Positions 52,965 to 63,300 of a stretch of 64,000 nt of DNA are shown one piece after another. Source of the stretch: Planctomycetota bacterium. GTDB lineage: Bacteria; Planctomycetota; J058; JAJDCP01. Location of the stretch: positions 35,270 through 99,269 of the forward strand of contig JAJDCP010000192.1 of NCBI GenBank assembly GCA_029260765.1. The letters are read 5' to 3'. The notes under the pieces are model-generated. The model saw only the letters and a program-made list of their open reading frames with translations. It was not told where the DNA came from and did no database searches. The translations under genes and the position numbers were made by a program. Position 1 is the stretch's first letter. Every line of letters begins with the position of its first letter.

Positions 52965-54710
52965 TCAAGGACAAATCACGAAGACCGGAGACGACCAGGC
53001 CATCTCGCCATCGGCCTGCGTGACGCGCAGGTAGTAGTAGCTCGACCCCGCGACGGCTGGCTCCTGCGCGGTCCAGGTCAGGGAGTATGTCAGCATGCCT
53101 GCTTGCACGGGAAATTCGCGGATCTTGGGCCCGCTCTGGATCAACTCCAGCTTCGTCAGCGACGTGCTTCCGCGCGCCTCGATCCCCAACTCGACCCGCC
53201 TGCCCGGAGCCACGTGCACAACTCCCCCCATGAACACCCCGTCAGCTTCGAGGGCGGCGACCATGCGCGGCCCGGTGGTCGCAAAGGTCCGACGCGCCAG
53301 CAGCGCCTCCCAGATGGCCGCCCGCGTCAGCTCTTGCGCATAGACCCCCGCCAGCCCACCGCCCTTGACCGGTACGCCTCCGTAGACGTCGCTGCGCAGC
53401 CACTCGGTCATCGTCTCGGGGAGTGAGGCGTCGGGACGGGTCGTGCCGTTGCCGCCCCAGCCGCTGTGGGTATCGGTCGCGCCGATCAGGCCGAAGCGCA
53501 GGCCCGACTCCAGCGCCTGCTGCACGCTGTGCGGCGAGCTCGGGCCTTCGAAATGGTACGGGTTGTAGATCTGCAGCGGAGCACCCATCGCCTCGGAGTT
53601 GCCGTGGATGGAGTACAGCTCGACCAGGCGCTCGAGGTCGGGCTCGAAGTGCTGCCATTTCATCGCCGGAACCGGTCCGCCCAGAGGATGGTGGGGAATG
53701 GCCAACGCCCCATGCTCGCGCAGTTTGCGCCATAGATCCTCGGGCCGCTGGGCGTCGGCATCTGCGTGGCTGAAGAGCACGGCGGGAACCTCGGAGCCAG
53801 GAAAGAAGACGTTGCGGTGCCCCCAGACCGTGTGGTCGTCGAGGAAGGCCTGTGCATCGCCGCCGCTCCAGTGCCGCAACAGCTCGTGGTGGCCCTCGCC
53901 GCTGGTCCACTCGAAGGCCTTGAAGGTGACGAAGTGCCCGGGTTGGTTGTACTCGTCGGCCAGGCGCATCACGTAGTCCCAGAGCTCGGGCCTGACAGAG
54001 ATCCCATCCGGACTGTCGTGGTCGGTGAGCGCGGCGAAGTCGAGCCCCCCGACGTCGCGCGCATAGCGGTAGTACTCGTCGGGCGGCGTGGCACCGAAGA
54101 CCCGGGCATCCATCGAGAACCAGGAGTGGCCGTGCAGCTCTCCGTAGTAGACCTTGTGGACGACTCCGTCGATCGTGCGCTCAACTCTCGCTGAGGTCTC
54201 GGCTTTCTCGAACTGCTCGAGATAGACCGCCGGCCGCATGCCCAGGGCGACCAGATACGACAGGGGGTACAGGCCCGTGGCCAGCGTAACGTAGAGCAGT
54301 CCGAGTAGCGCCACCGCCCGACCCTTTCGGGACGGTTGCGGGGTCTTAGCGGACCGCCAGGCGGCGATCAGGCCGGCGGCCAACACCAGACAGACCACGA
54401 TCCAAAACAACGACAACCCCCGCAGCGACCGGCTCAAGACCAGGCGCATGGCCAGATTCACGGCCCCGAGCAACCAATAGACGGCGACCACGCCATACCA
54501 GGCGGGGCGGAGCCAGCCTTTGCAGCTGGCGACCAACGCCCCCGCGAGCAGCCACGCAGCAACATGGACCCAACCTTCGTGCAGGGCGGCGTGCACAGGG
54601 AAGAACAACGCGCTCCAGGTCGTGCGCGGCAGCACGACGTAGCTCAGCCCCGCGACGCTGAGCAGGGCGATCGAAGCGAACAGGCAGGCGCGGGGGAACC
54701 AGGACTTCAT
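52965..54710 (-). CDS. PHP/DUF3604-type metal-dependent protein with N-terminal membrane helices
   Basis: A 581-residue protein. Five or more hydrophobic helices fill the first 170 residues (for example ALLSVAGLSYVVLP, VAWLLAGALVASCKG). The outer domain starts YYGELHGHSWFSMDA, then AALTDHDSPDG, FKAFEWTSGEGHH, IPHHPLGG, LYSIHGNSE and GATDTHSGWGGNG: the His/Asp/Glu series of DUF3604, a PHP-like metal-dependent hydrolase-type domain. The last 100 residues are beta-rich. Substrate is unknown. Its ATG overlaps the stop of the upstream acetyltransferase by four bases, so both form an operon. Confidence 0.85.
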   Translation of the reverse strand: MKSWFPRACLFASIALLSVAGLSYVVLPRTTWSALFFPVHAALHEGWVHVAAWLLAGALVASCKGWLRPAWYGVVAVYWLLGAVNLAMRLVLSRSLRGLSLFWIVVCLVLAAGLIAAWRSAKTPQPSRKGRAVALLGLLYVTLATGLYPLSYLVALGMRPAVYLEQFEKAETSARVERTIDGVVHKVYYGELHGHSWFSMDARVFGATPPDEYYRYARDVGGLDFAALTDHDSPDGISVRPELWDYVMRLADEYNQPGHFVTFKAFEWTSGEGHHELLRHWSGGDAQAFLDDHTVWGHRNVFFPGSEVPAVLFSHADADAQRPEDLWRKLREHGALAIPHHPLGGPVPAMKWQHFEPDLERLVELYSIHGNSEAMGAPLQIYNPYHFEGPSSPHSVQQALESGLRFGLIGATDTHSGWGGNGTTRPDASLPETMTEWLRSDVYGGVPVKGGGLAGVYAQELTRAAIWEALLARRTFATTGPRMVAALEADGVFMGGVVHVAPGRRVELGIEARGSTSLTKLELIQSGPKIREFPVQAGMLTYSLTWTAQEPAVAGSSYYYLRVTQADGEMAWSSPVFVICP

Positions 54711-55273
54711 CGGAAGGCCTCTGCAGTCAGAGCGAGCAGGTAGCGCGCTTCATCAAGCTCTACACCCGGGAGTGAGACCGTCTTGCGGGCGCCGGCGGGA
54801 ATGAATCCCGCGGCCTGGTAGAAGCGCGCGGCCCGTTGATTTCCTTTCAGCAGCCAGAGCGTCGCCTGCCTGAATCCCGCGCTGTGCAGCCGCCTCAGGG
54901 CTTCGCCGAGCAGCGCGCGGCCGCGACCTGTGCCCCAGAATTGGGGAAGCACGTAGAGCGCGTAGATCTCTCCAAGGGTCTTGAGATCCACGTCCCGCCC
55001 CGGTCCGAAGCTGGAGAAACCGTCGACGAGCCCCTCCGTTTCGCAGACCAGGCAGCCTGTCCGCGGGGATCCCGCTCGGATCTGTGCGCGCCTGCGGTCG
55101 ACTTCGTGCTGGGGATCCAGCGCGTCGAGGTATGCGCTCGGCAGCAAGCCTCGATAAGCAGCCTGCCAGGTCGAGACGCGCACGCTTGCGATCTGTTCCG
55201 CATCCCGGGGCTCTGCAGGACGGAGCTGGAAAGGGCTGCGGGTCCCATCCGTGTGGGTCTGAACCGTGGACAT
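54707..55273 (-). CDS. GNAT-family N-acetyltransferase
   Basis: A 188-residue protein from ATG 55273. FQLRPAEPRDAEQIASVRVS and WQAAYRGLLPSAYLDALD form the start typical of RimI/PhnO-like acetyltransferases. The acetyl-CoA site is LYVLPQFWGTGRGRALLGEA (pattern Q-x-x-G-x-G-x-A/G), and ATLWLLKGNQRAARFYQAAG FIPAG is the usual end. It overlaps the DUF3604 gene by four bases. Substrate unknown. Confidence 0.9.
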   Translation of the reverse strand: MSTVQTHTDGTRSPFQLRPAEPRDAEQIASVRVSTWQAAYRGLLPSAYLDALDPQHEVDRRRAQIRAGSPRTGCLVCETEGLVDGFSSFGPGRDVDLKTLGEIYALYVLPQFWGTGRGRALLGEALRRLHSAGFRQATLWLLKGNQRAARFYQAAGFIPAGARKTVSLPGVELDEARYLLALTAEAFR

Positions 55274-55629
55274 CGCCTGAGTCTCCAGGGCGCGATCTCC
55301 AAGCAGTCTACAACCCTCGCGTGCGCCTCGAAACCGCTCAGAACACGTTCCCATCACGGGGAGGCTCCACGGCGGCCCACGAGGGCCCGCTCTGCAAACA
55401 TCGCGCAGCGGGCAGACTCTGACAGCCGCATCCACCACTACCACTTCGTCTTGAGGCCACCGACCTCGTCAATGGTGCTTGCATCAAACGGCGCCGAAAT
55501 TCGGCCAGATTCCTGGCCGCGGCCGGTGTCGACGTCTCGAGCCTTGAAAACTACGGCTGAACGGCAAAACCTTGGTACCCGCGGCAGACCAGCCTACAAT
55601 GGGCAGCCAGTAGGAACAGCGGAGGCACC
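55274..55629. other. divergent intergenic region upstream of cydA
   Basis: About 355 bases between the starts of the acetyltransferase and cydA. It should contain both promoters. I looked for an FNR/ArcA-like palindrome and saw none that was convincing. Confidence 0.45.
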
Positions 55630-56946
55630 GTGGATGACTTCCTGGCCGCGCGCTGGCAGATGGCGCTCTCACTCGGCTTCCACATCATCTTCTCCTGCAT
55701 CGGCATAGCGATGCCCTTTTTGATGGCGGTCGCCCACTTCCGCTGGCTCAAGACCGGCGAGCCCGCCTACAAGACCCTGACGAAGGCCTGGATGCGCGGG
55801 GTCGCCATCTTCTTCGCGGTCGGCGCAGTATCGGGGACCGCGTTGTCCTTTGAGCTCGGCTTGCTCTGGCCGGGGTTCATGGAACATGCCGGCGGCATCA
55901 TCGGCATGCCCTTCTCCTGGGAGGGCACGGCCTTCTTCATCGAAGCCATCGCCCTGGGGCTGTACCTGTACGGCTGGGAACGCCTGCGGCCCTGGGTGCA
56001 CTGGGGGTGCGGGGTCGTGGTAGGGATCTCGGGCGTGCTCTCAGGGCTGTTCGTCATCTGCGCCAACGCCTGGATGAACGCGCCCGCGGGCTTCGATTGG
56101 GTCGACGGCAAGGCGATCAATGTCGACCCCTACGCGGCGATGTTCAACGACGCGGCGCTCAGCCAGGGCCTGCACATGACCCTGGCCGCCTTTGTGGCGA
56201 CGGGTTTTGCGGTCGCAGGCATGCACGCGCTGCTCTTGCTCAAGCGGCCGAAGCACCCGGTCCATAGCCGGGCCCTGCGCATCGCCCTGGGGTTTGCGGC
56301 CATCTTTGCGTTGGCGATGCCGATCAGTGGCCATCACAGCGCTCAAGACGTCGCCCGCCGCCAGCCGACCAAGCTGGCCGCCATGGAGTCGCTGTTCGAG
56401 ACCCAGCAGGGCGCGCCGCTGTTGATCGGCGGCTGGCCGGACGTCGAGACGCGCAGCGTGCGCTGGGGCATCGAGCTGCCGAAGATGCTGAGCTTTTTGG
56501 TGCACAACGATTTCGAGACGGAAGTCGAAGGCCTGGACGCCACGCCCGAGGACCTCTGGCCGCCGGTTCCCATCGTGCATCTGGCCTTCCAGATCATGGT
56601 GGGCATCGGCAGCACGCTGGCCGGCGTGGGACTGCTCGGTCTGTTGGCCCTGATCTGGAAGCAGGCCTGGCTCGAGCGGCGCTGGCTGCTCAAGCTGCTC
56701 GTGGCCTGCACGCCCCTAGGCTTCATCGCTGTAGAGGCGGGCTGGACCGTGACGGAGGTCGGCCGCCAGCCCTGGATCATCTACGGCGTGATGCACACCC
56801 GGGACGCTCTGAGCCCGCTGCCTGGACTGGCTTGGAGCCTGGCTCTGTATGCGACCGTCTACCTGTTCCTGAGCGCGGTGGTGCTGTGGTTGATGGTCCG
56901 TCAGGTGCGCGCTTTGCACCAGCAGCTGGGGGAGGAAGGCACATGA
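55630..56946 (+). CDS. cydA: cytochrome bd-type quinol oxidase subunit I
   Basis: A 438-residue membrane protein starting at GTG 55630, with GGAGG just upstream. It begins ARWQMALSLGFHIIFSCIGI, with the heme-ligating His18, and continues SFELGLLWPGFMEHAGGIIG MPF, the conserved core. The second half has EVGRQPWIIYGVMHT, the GRQPW motif near the quinol site. The Q-loop is short, as in the cyanide-insensitive (CIO) branch rather than E. coli CydA (about 520 residues). It reduces O2 to water using quinol in the inner membrane, with high oxygen affinity. The next gene, cydB, overlaps its stop by four bases. Confidence 0.95.
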   Translation: MDDFLAARWQMALSLGFHIIFSCIGIAMPFLMAVAHFRWLKTGEPAYKTLTKAWMRGVAIFFAVGAVSGTALSFELGLLWPGFMEHAGGIIGMPFSWEGTAFFIEAIALGLYLYGWERLRPWVHWGCGVVVGISGVLSGLFVICANAWMNAPAGFDWVDGKAINVDPYAAMFNDAALSQGLHMTLAAFVATGFAVAGMHALLLLKRPKHPVHSRALRIALGFAAIFALAMPISGHHSAQDVARRQPTKLAAMESLFETQQGAPLLIGGWPDVETRSVRWGIELPKMLSFLVHNDFETEVEGLDATPEDLWPPVPIVHLAFQIMVGIGSTLAGVGLLGLLALIWKQAWLERRWLLKLLVACTPLGFIAVEAGWTVTEVGRQPWIIYGVMHTRDALSPLPGLAWSLALYATVYLFLSAVVLWLMVRQVRALHQQLGEEGT

Positions 56947-58007
56947 AAGAGGCTGTCGCCGCCTTCCTGGGAGTCGCGTTGCTGTTCTATAGCCTGCTCG
57001 GCGGAGCGGACTTCGGCGCGGGAATCCTTGAGCTGTTCGCCCCGAAGCAGCAGCGCGATGCTCTGCGCAAGCAGGTCACACGCGCTCTCGGACCAGTCTG
57101 GGAGGCCAACCACATCTGGCTGATCCTGGCTGTGGTGATCGTGTTCACGGGCTTCCCAAAGTTCTACGTCGCGATCTCCAACGCCTTCCACATTCCTCTG
57201 ACGGGCGCCTTGTTCGGCATCATAGCCCGCGGCTGCGCGTTCGCTTTCCGGCACTACGACCCCTATGCCGACCAGCTCGGACAGACCTACTCGCGGGTGT
57301 TCGCGGTCGGCAGCCTGGTGACGCCGTTTTGCCTGGGGCTGGTGCTGGGAGGCTGCCTCGGCGCGCAGGTCCTGGCGGAGCCGACGACCTTCGCCGAAGC
57401 ATTCGTCACGCCCTGGCTGAGCCCGTTCGCGCTGGCGATGGGGGTGTTTGTCTGCTGTCTCTTCGCGTACGTGGGCGGGGTCTTCCTGATCGCCGAGACC
57501 GAAGAGGTATCCCTGCGCCCCACCCTGGTCCAGGCCGCCCGTTGGGGCATGGCCCTGGCGATGCTCAGTGGCCTGGCTGTCTTCGCGCTCAGCTGGTGGG
57601 GTGTTGCCCCCCTCGCGGGCGCATTCCTCAGCCATCCCTGGAGCCTGGCCTGCATGGGGCTTGCCAGTGTGCTGGCGGTGCCGATCTGGCGGGGACTGCC
57701 CCAGCGCCAGCCGCGGACGCTGCGTGCGTTGGTTAGCGCGCAGGTGGGCTGCGTTCTGGTCGGTTGGTTCCTGATCCAGCTGCCCATGCTTCTGCCCATG
57801 GCGACGGGTCCGGGCCTCACATTGGAGAATGCGGCAGCTCCCGACGCGACCTTGCGGGCGATGTTGGTCGCGCTGGTGTGCGGGTCGCTGCTGATCTTCC
57901 CCGCGCTGTACTTCCTGTTCCGGGTCTTCAAGTCGCATCCCGGACACCATCTGCCGGCGGCAGCTCCGTTCCCATCGCCACCAGCGAGCCCGACACATGG
58001 CACTTGA
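56943..58007 (+). CDS. cydB: cytochrome bd-type quinol oxidase subunit II
   Basis: A 354-residue membrane protein from ATG 56943, overlapping cydA (ATGA). The opening FYSLLGGADFGAGILELFAP is a hallmark of CydB (GGxDFGxG), then GPVWEANHIWLILAVVIVFT and the pattern F-P-K at the second helix. It stabilises the heme-bearing subunit I. No cydX-like small ORF or cydCD exporter is present here. The kinase gene starts 82 bases later on the same strand. Confidence 0.95.
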   Translation: MKEAVAAFLGVALLFYSLLGGADFGAGILELFAPKQQRDALRKQVTRALGPVWEANHIWLILAVVIVFTGFPKFYVAISNAFHIPLTGALFGIIARGCAFAFRHYDPYADQLGQTYSRVFAVGSLVTPFCLGLVLGGCLGAQVLAEPTTFAEAFVTPWLSPFALAMGVFVCCLFAYVGGVFLIAETEEVSLRPTLVQAARWGMALAMLSGLAVFALSWWGVAPLAGAFLSHPWSLACMGLASVLAVPIWRGLPQRQPRTLRALVSAQVGCVLVGWFLIQLPMLLPMATGPGLTLENAAAPDATLRAMLVALVCGSLLIFPALYFLFRVFKSHPGHHLPAAAPFPSPPASPTHGT

Positions 58008-58089
58008 AGGGTAGCATCTGGGTCAGGAACATAGTTTGCTTGCCTTCCGCTGTCCTGTTCTGCCCAGGGAACGGAAAGGAGGAGTCGTC

Positions 58090-59256
58090 ATGTGGGGTCT
58101 TGGCGTTTCTGTTTCAGCTGCCGCCAACGGTCTGATGTTGGCCCGCCTCCAGGGCGGAGAAGCTCTGGCTATGCTGGTCTGCTTGTTTGTCTTTGTCACG
58201 GTCGCCATCATCTTCGGGCACAACCACCAACAGAAGCGTATGGCTGAGGCCCAGCAACACCTGAAGCAGGCCAGAGCCGAAGCCTCCCTCGGCAACTCCC
58301 GCGAGGCTCTGGAGGCGGCACGCCGGGCCGTCGCGGCCTTCCCGAACAGCAAGAAGTCCAGTCCCCAAGAGGTCGAGGCCCGCGCCTATTGCGTGGTCCT
58401 GGAAGGACGCCTGGCAGATGAGAGCCGAGCGACCAAGAGCGCCGTGCCTACCCCCGAGCCAGCCAGCCAGCAGAGCAAACCTGCCCCCCTGACGCCGGGC
58501 CTGAGGCTCGGCGAGTATGTTCTCGAGGAGCCGATCGGCGAGGGCGGCTTCGGACAGGTCTGGAAGGCACATCACGCGGCATTTGGCACCGCCGCAGCGG
58601 TCAAAATCCCCAACCAGCCGCGGCATCGGGACAGCCTGCGGCGGCTGGGCAAGATCCAGTTCCAGCTGGACAACCCGCACATCGTCAAGGTTCTCGGTGC
58701 CGAGCTCGACGGGGACACTCCCTATGTCGCGCTCGAATACGTGGCGGGCCAGGATCTACGACGCCTGCTCGAGACAGAGACCCGCCTGCCCTGCGGCCGC
58801 GCGCTGGGGCTCTTCCAGCAGGTACTGTTGGGGATGCAGGCCGCGCACCAGGCTGGCATCGTGCATTGCGACCTCAAGCCCGAGAACATCTTGGTCAGCC
58901 CCGATGACCAGGTCAAGGTGACCGACTTCGAGCTGGGCCGGGCCCGGCTCGAGGCCGAGCGCCCGCTGCTGCTCTCGGGAGGCCTGGCCAGCCAGGTCGG
59001 CTTCGGGACGGCGGCCTACATGGCACCCGAGCAGCTGGGCGGCGAGCCGGTCGACCACCGCACCGACATCTACGCTCTGGGCGTGATCTTGTTCGAGATG
59101 CTGACCGGAGAACGGCCGCATCCGGGCGACAAGCCATCGGAGCTGCAGCCCGACGTTCCAGCAGAGCTCGACGAGGTCTTCGCGCGCTGCTTTGCGCGCG
59201 TCGAGAAGCGCTTCAACTCGGTCGAAGAGATGCTGGCCAGCCTGTCCGAGGTTTGA
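58090..59256 (+). CDS. Ser/Thr kinase with N-terminal membrane helix; HCD and DFE instead of HRD and DFG
   Basis: A 388-residue protein from ATG 58090 (ribosome site AAGGAGG). One membrane helix is near residues 25-43 (LAMLVCLFVFVTVAIIFG), followed by a TPR-like helical pair (SLGNSREALEAARRAVAAFP) and the kinase domain from about 140. Gly loop GEGGFGQVW, ATP-binding Lys172 in AAVKI, catalytic loop HCDLKPEN (Cys260 for Arg), and metal-binding DFE at 279-281 where DFG is normal. Catalytic Asp261, Lys263 and Asn266 are kept, so activity is possible but not certain. AYMAPEQLGG and DIYALGVILFEMLTGERP follow. It lies just downstream of cydAB, perhaps cotranscribed. Confidence 0.88.
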   Translation: MWGLGVSVSAAANGLMLARLQGGEALAMLVCLFVFVTVAIIFGHNHQQKRMAEAQQHLKQARAEASLGNSREALEAARRAVAAFPNSKKSSPQEVEARAYCVVLEGRLADESRATKSAVPTPEPASQQSKPAPLTPGLRLGEYVLEEPIGEGGFGQVWKAHHAAFGTAAAVKIPNQPRHRDSLRRLGKIQFQLDNPHIVKVLGAELDGDTPYVALEYVAGQDLRRLLETETRLPCGRALGLFQQVLLGMQAAHQAGIVHCDLKPENILVSPDDQVKVTDFELGRARLEAERPLLLSGGLASQVGFGTAAYMAPEQLGGEPVDHRTDIYALGVILFEMLTGERPHPGDKPSELQPDVPAELDEVFARCFARVEKRFNSVEEMLASLSEV

Positions 59257-59410
59257 CGGAAACAGGACGGCCCGCCGCCATCGGGGGCCTCCGTGGACCA
59301 TGTGGCTGGCTGACCGGACTATTGCGAGTCAGAGAACCACCTACGGAGTGCAGAGCGGAGCTCAGGAGACCCCATCCATCGACAAGCAATCGCAACAGTA
59401 CGGAGCGTCG

Positions 59411-60346
59411 TTACTCGGCCCAACGCTCCAGCAGCTTTCTGGCAGTCGCTGCGACCAACGGGCTGGGGTCGTGGCCGGCGAGATCCTGGACGATCTCGCG
59501 TAGGCCGGCCGAAGGAGGACTCTGGGAAAGCGCCAGCAGCGCCTGCAAGCGCGGGCCCATTTCAGGGTCCCGCAGACGTAGCTGCAGTGCCTCCTGCACC
59601 CGTCCTTGAGAGGATGCGCGCAGAGGATCGAACAGAAACACCCCCAACTGCTCAGTGGCGGACGCCCGCACTTCTGCGGAAGAATCTACCTGAGCGGCCG
59701 CGAGCAGTGCCCGCAGCGGCGCTTCTCCCTCCCGCCCTGCCAGGCCTGCCACCGCAACGCTGCGCTGCCAGGCTTCAGGAGCTTCCCGCAAACGCTCCAG
59801 CAGAGCCTCGGTCAGCGCCGGATCGCGGGCGTGGCGCAACGGCCAGGCGCTGTCCAAGGCCAGCGTGGGCTCCAGGGCATCGAGCAAGGCCAGATACCGC
59901 AACCCGTCACCGGGCTGTTTGGCCAGGTGGCGGGCCAGCTCTTGCAGGCGCTCCCGCGCCTCCTCCTGGGAGGCTTCCTCCGCTCCAGGTTCTTCGTCTT
60001 CCCGCAACAGATCGCCCACACGCGTTTCGAGTGCGGTGAGGGCTGCGTAGGCCAGATTCTCGAAGCGGTCTTCCCCTCGCGCGGGAACCTCCGGTTGCAC
60101 GGTGCGTTCTGGCGTCGTCGGACTGTGCTCCCCCAACAATGGCCCACGAGACGTTACCACGCCCGGGGTTACGGGTGCCAACGGATCGCTGGACGACACC
60201 TCGTGGTCGACGTTGGGGAGGGGCCTTCTGGCTTCCTCCCCCGGAGACTGTTCTGGCACAGACGAACGCCCGGGCCTGGGTAGCCACCAGCCGAGCGCAA
60301 CGGCACCGAGCAACAGGGCCAGACTGCTTTTCCATGAAAGGCGCAC
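59411..60346 (-). CDS. HEAT-like repeat protein with N-terminal membrane/signal segment
   Basis: A 311-residue protein. MRLSWKSSLALLLGAVALGW is a signal or anchor, then a Pro/Ser-rich, acidic region to about residue 90. The rest is paired alpha helices with HEAT-like spacing (AWQRSVAVAGLAGREGEAPL and SSAEVRASATEQLGVFLF). Probably a scaffold on the outer side of the membrane. It ends near a kinase gene but is on the other strand. The beta-helix gene on the same strand ends five bases upstream of its start, so both may be in one transcript. Confidence 0.75.
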   Translation of the reverse strand: MRLSWKSSLALLLGAVALGWWLPRPGRSSVPEQSPGEEARRPLPNVDHEVSSSDPLAPVTPGVVTSRGPLLGEHSPTTPERTVQPEVPARGEDRFENLAYAALTALETRVGDLLREDEEPGAEEASQEEARERLQELARHLAKQPGDGLRYLALLDALEPTLALDSAWPLRHARDPALTEALLERLREAPEAWQRSVAVAGLAGREGEAPLRALLAAAQVDSSAEVRASATEQLGVFLFDPLRASSQGRVQEALQLRLRDPEMGPRLQALLALSQSPPSAGLREIVQDLAGHDPSPLVAATARKLLERWAE

Positions 60347-60350
60347 CTGC

Positions 60351-63300
60351 TCAGCGCCTCACCACGACAAGTGTGTACGGCTCGGGACCGCTCGCCTGAC
60401 CACGCTCGTCTAGGTGCAGGAAGAAGACGCCAGAGGATGCCGCGATCTCGTCTGCGGTAAACACATGGTCGAGATAGGCGTCCCGGCCGAACGCGTCGTC
60501 ATTGGCGTCAAGCACCAGGTTCCCCGTCGCATCTAGCAACTCGAGGCAGGTATCAGCGGCCGCCAGAATGCGGATATTGAAGACGCTGACCTGCAGCCGC
60601 TCTCCGGCCACCAGACCATCGATGCGGAAGAAGTCTTCCTCAGAGTTATCCAACGTACCGCTCAGCTCGACGACACTGGACGCTCCGAGATCATCGGCCG
60701 AGCCGATCGCGTCGTTGGGCTCGCTCTCGGCGCTGGCCGTGGGCTTCGTCGCAAAGTCAACGTACGAAGGAACCTGCAGCTCTCGTCCAGAGCTCGCCTG
60801 CAGTCCGCCGGCCAACACCTGCAAAGTCACGGTCTCGCCGGCCGGCAGGGCCGAGCTGGGATACAGGTGCACGTAGTGTCCATCGACCGTCAAGGTCGCC
60901 GGGTGTACCCCCGAAGACGTCATGAGGCGAATGCTGTTGGAAGTGACCGTGCCCGCATCGAGCTCGTCGGTGAAGACCAGGCGCAGGCTGTCTCCGACCC
61001 CCAGCGAGCTCAGCGATGCGCCCGTGGACAAGCCGAGGAAGGGGACCGTGCCGATCATGCGCAAGGGGCAGCCGCTCGTACTCTGCACGCCCACGCCGTA
61101 ACCTCCGGGCCCGCCAAAGGCCCCCATGTCATTGCGGCTGCCGTCGTTGTCGTCGTAGCGGGACGCGGGGTTGCCAGCATCGATGGCTGCGGAAGCGGAC
61201 AGCAGGCTGTAGTAGACCTCGAAGTCGCGATCCGTCCCCAGGAAACTGAACAGGGGGTTGGCAAATACGTTCTCGTATCCAGTCAGACCCGGAAAATGGC
61301 GGTCCGCCAAGCTATAGCGCGCCTCCATCTGGTCGGGGCCCATGTTGAAGCCCGCCGCCTCACTGAGGATGCAGTTCTCGACAAAGACCTGGCTGAAGCC
61401 CGCGCCGAAAGTGCCTTCGGTGGAAACCGCGCCGAAATCGAAGCCACTGCCTGTCTGCGAGAAGGTGTTGTTGACGATCTGCGCCGGCAGGTCGGCGTTG
61501 TCGACCAGGACGCCGTGGGTGGTCGTCTGTGCGATGATGTTGTTGTAGACCTCTACCGAGCCCTCGAGGGTTCCCTCAATGAAGGCTTGGATCGCGCCGG
61601 AGCTGCTGTCATTGTCGTTCACGACACCCAGCGCGTTGTTCGCGATCAAGAGCCGGGTGTTGAGATCTGCCAGCTCGAGGTTGACTGCCTCGTCGACGAT
61701 ATCGACGAAGGTGTTCTGTGTGACGGCGACGAAGATATTGTCGTCCTGGCCACTCTCCAGCAGCATCTGGAAGCCCTCGTCGTCGAGGAACTCCCCGAAG
61801 TTGTTGCAGGCAACGACGATCATGTCTGCCACCCCATTCGGGTTGTCCAGCAGCTCGAAGTAGACGAACTCGTCCCCGGAGTTTTGGCAGCTGTTGTCGG
61901 TGAAGCGCATCACGCTTAGCGCATCCGGAACATTTCCGAAGACACCGTAGTGCTCGACGGTGCCGTTGCTCGAGCTGTTGCGGGCCACCTCGAGGTCGAT
62001 CGACTGCACGTTGAGACCCATCTCCACCAAAACGATCGACCCGGTACCGCCGACGCTGGCGTTGTCGACAAAACGCACATCGAGAGGACCCGTCTGCAAG
62101 CCCGTATTGAGCTCGAGATCGACGGCCTCGTCATCGATCGAGGCCAGGGTGCTGGTCGAGATCTCTACCTCGAAACTCCCGACAGCGCTTGTGGGGGTGG
62201 CTTCCATCGGGCCGAGCTCGAACAAGTCGAGCAGGTCGCCAACGATCACGCTCAGGCCATCTGTGTAACGGAGTACAAAGCTCCCGTCCTGAGGCAACAA
62301 GTTGTCGCCCTCGATGTCGATCCCCTCATCGGTCAGGTTCAAGAAGTCGGCGCGCTCGAGTGTCACCGTGATCGCTCCGTTATCGGTGCTGTCCACACTC
62401 GAGGGATTGAGCCGCAAATAGTCATCGGCCAGCGATTGGGCGACCTCGTCCTCGCAGACAATGCTCAAGCTGGCATCGTCGCGCACAATCAGGTTGCTGA
62501 ACTCGATCGCGTTGTCGCTGAGCAGGGTGTACCGGTTTCCACGGAAGACGTAGCTGAGATGGCCGTGGGCGTTGCCCGGGTTGTCATCGAGCTCACTGAA
62601 CTGGAAACCCTGCCCGATAACGGACTGGAAGTCATTGTCTTGAGCTAGAAAGCTCGCGGTACCCAGGTCGTTGTCGCCGCCATCGCCGAAGTAGGAAAAA
62701 TCGGTCACTTCGATGGCCTGGTTGTCGATGGCGTGGATGAGGTTGCGTTCGAAGCGCCAGTCGATGTCGGCCCGCATGGCAGGATCGTCGGGTGCGAAGC
62801 GCAAGTCTACTGCATCGACATCGATCACATTGAAGAGGTTGTCCCGCGTCTCGATGACCAGAGTCTGGCCCGTCGGAGGCACCAGCGCCAGGTCGTCACC
62901 AAATGTGCAGGTTGCGAACAGGTATTGCTCTGTGTTGATGCCTTCCGCCAGCTCTTGAAAGGTGTTGCCGTTGGTGAGCAGGCTGAGGGTTCGACCTGTG
63001 ATCTGGATCCCGGCCTCCAGACGGCCGTTGAAGGTCGAGCCCGTGACCCGCAAGCGGTGCGCGCTGGGGGCTGCAGCTCTATTGCGTACCACGATGCCGA
63101 TGCCCGTAGAATCGCCCCGGTCCAGACCGCTGAAGGTACAGCCGGAGACCAGCAGGTAGACCAGATCGCCGCCGACGTGGCTTGCGCAGAGCGGCGGGTT
63201 TTCGAAGACCAGGCCATCCAGGGCTGTGCGTTCTCCGCTGGCGAGCCGCAACTGCAACGACTCCGAGCCCGCCAGAGTGGCCCCGCTCAGCAGAGTCTCG

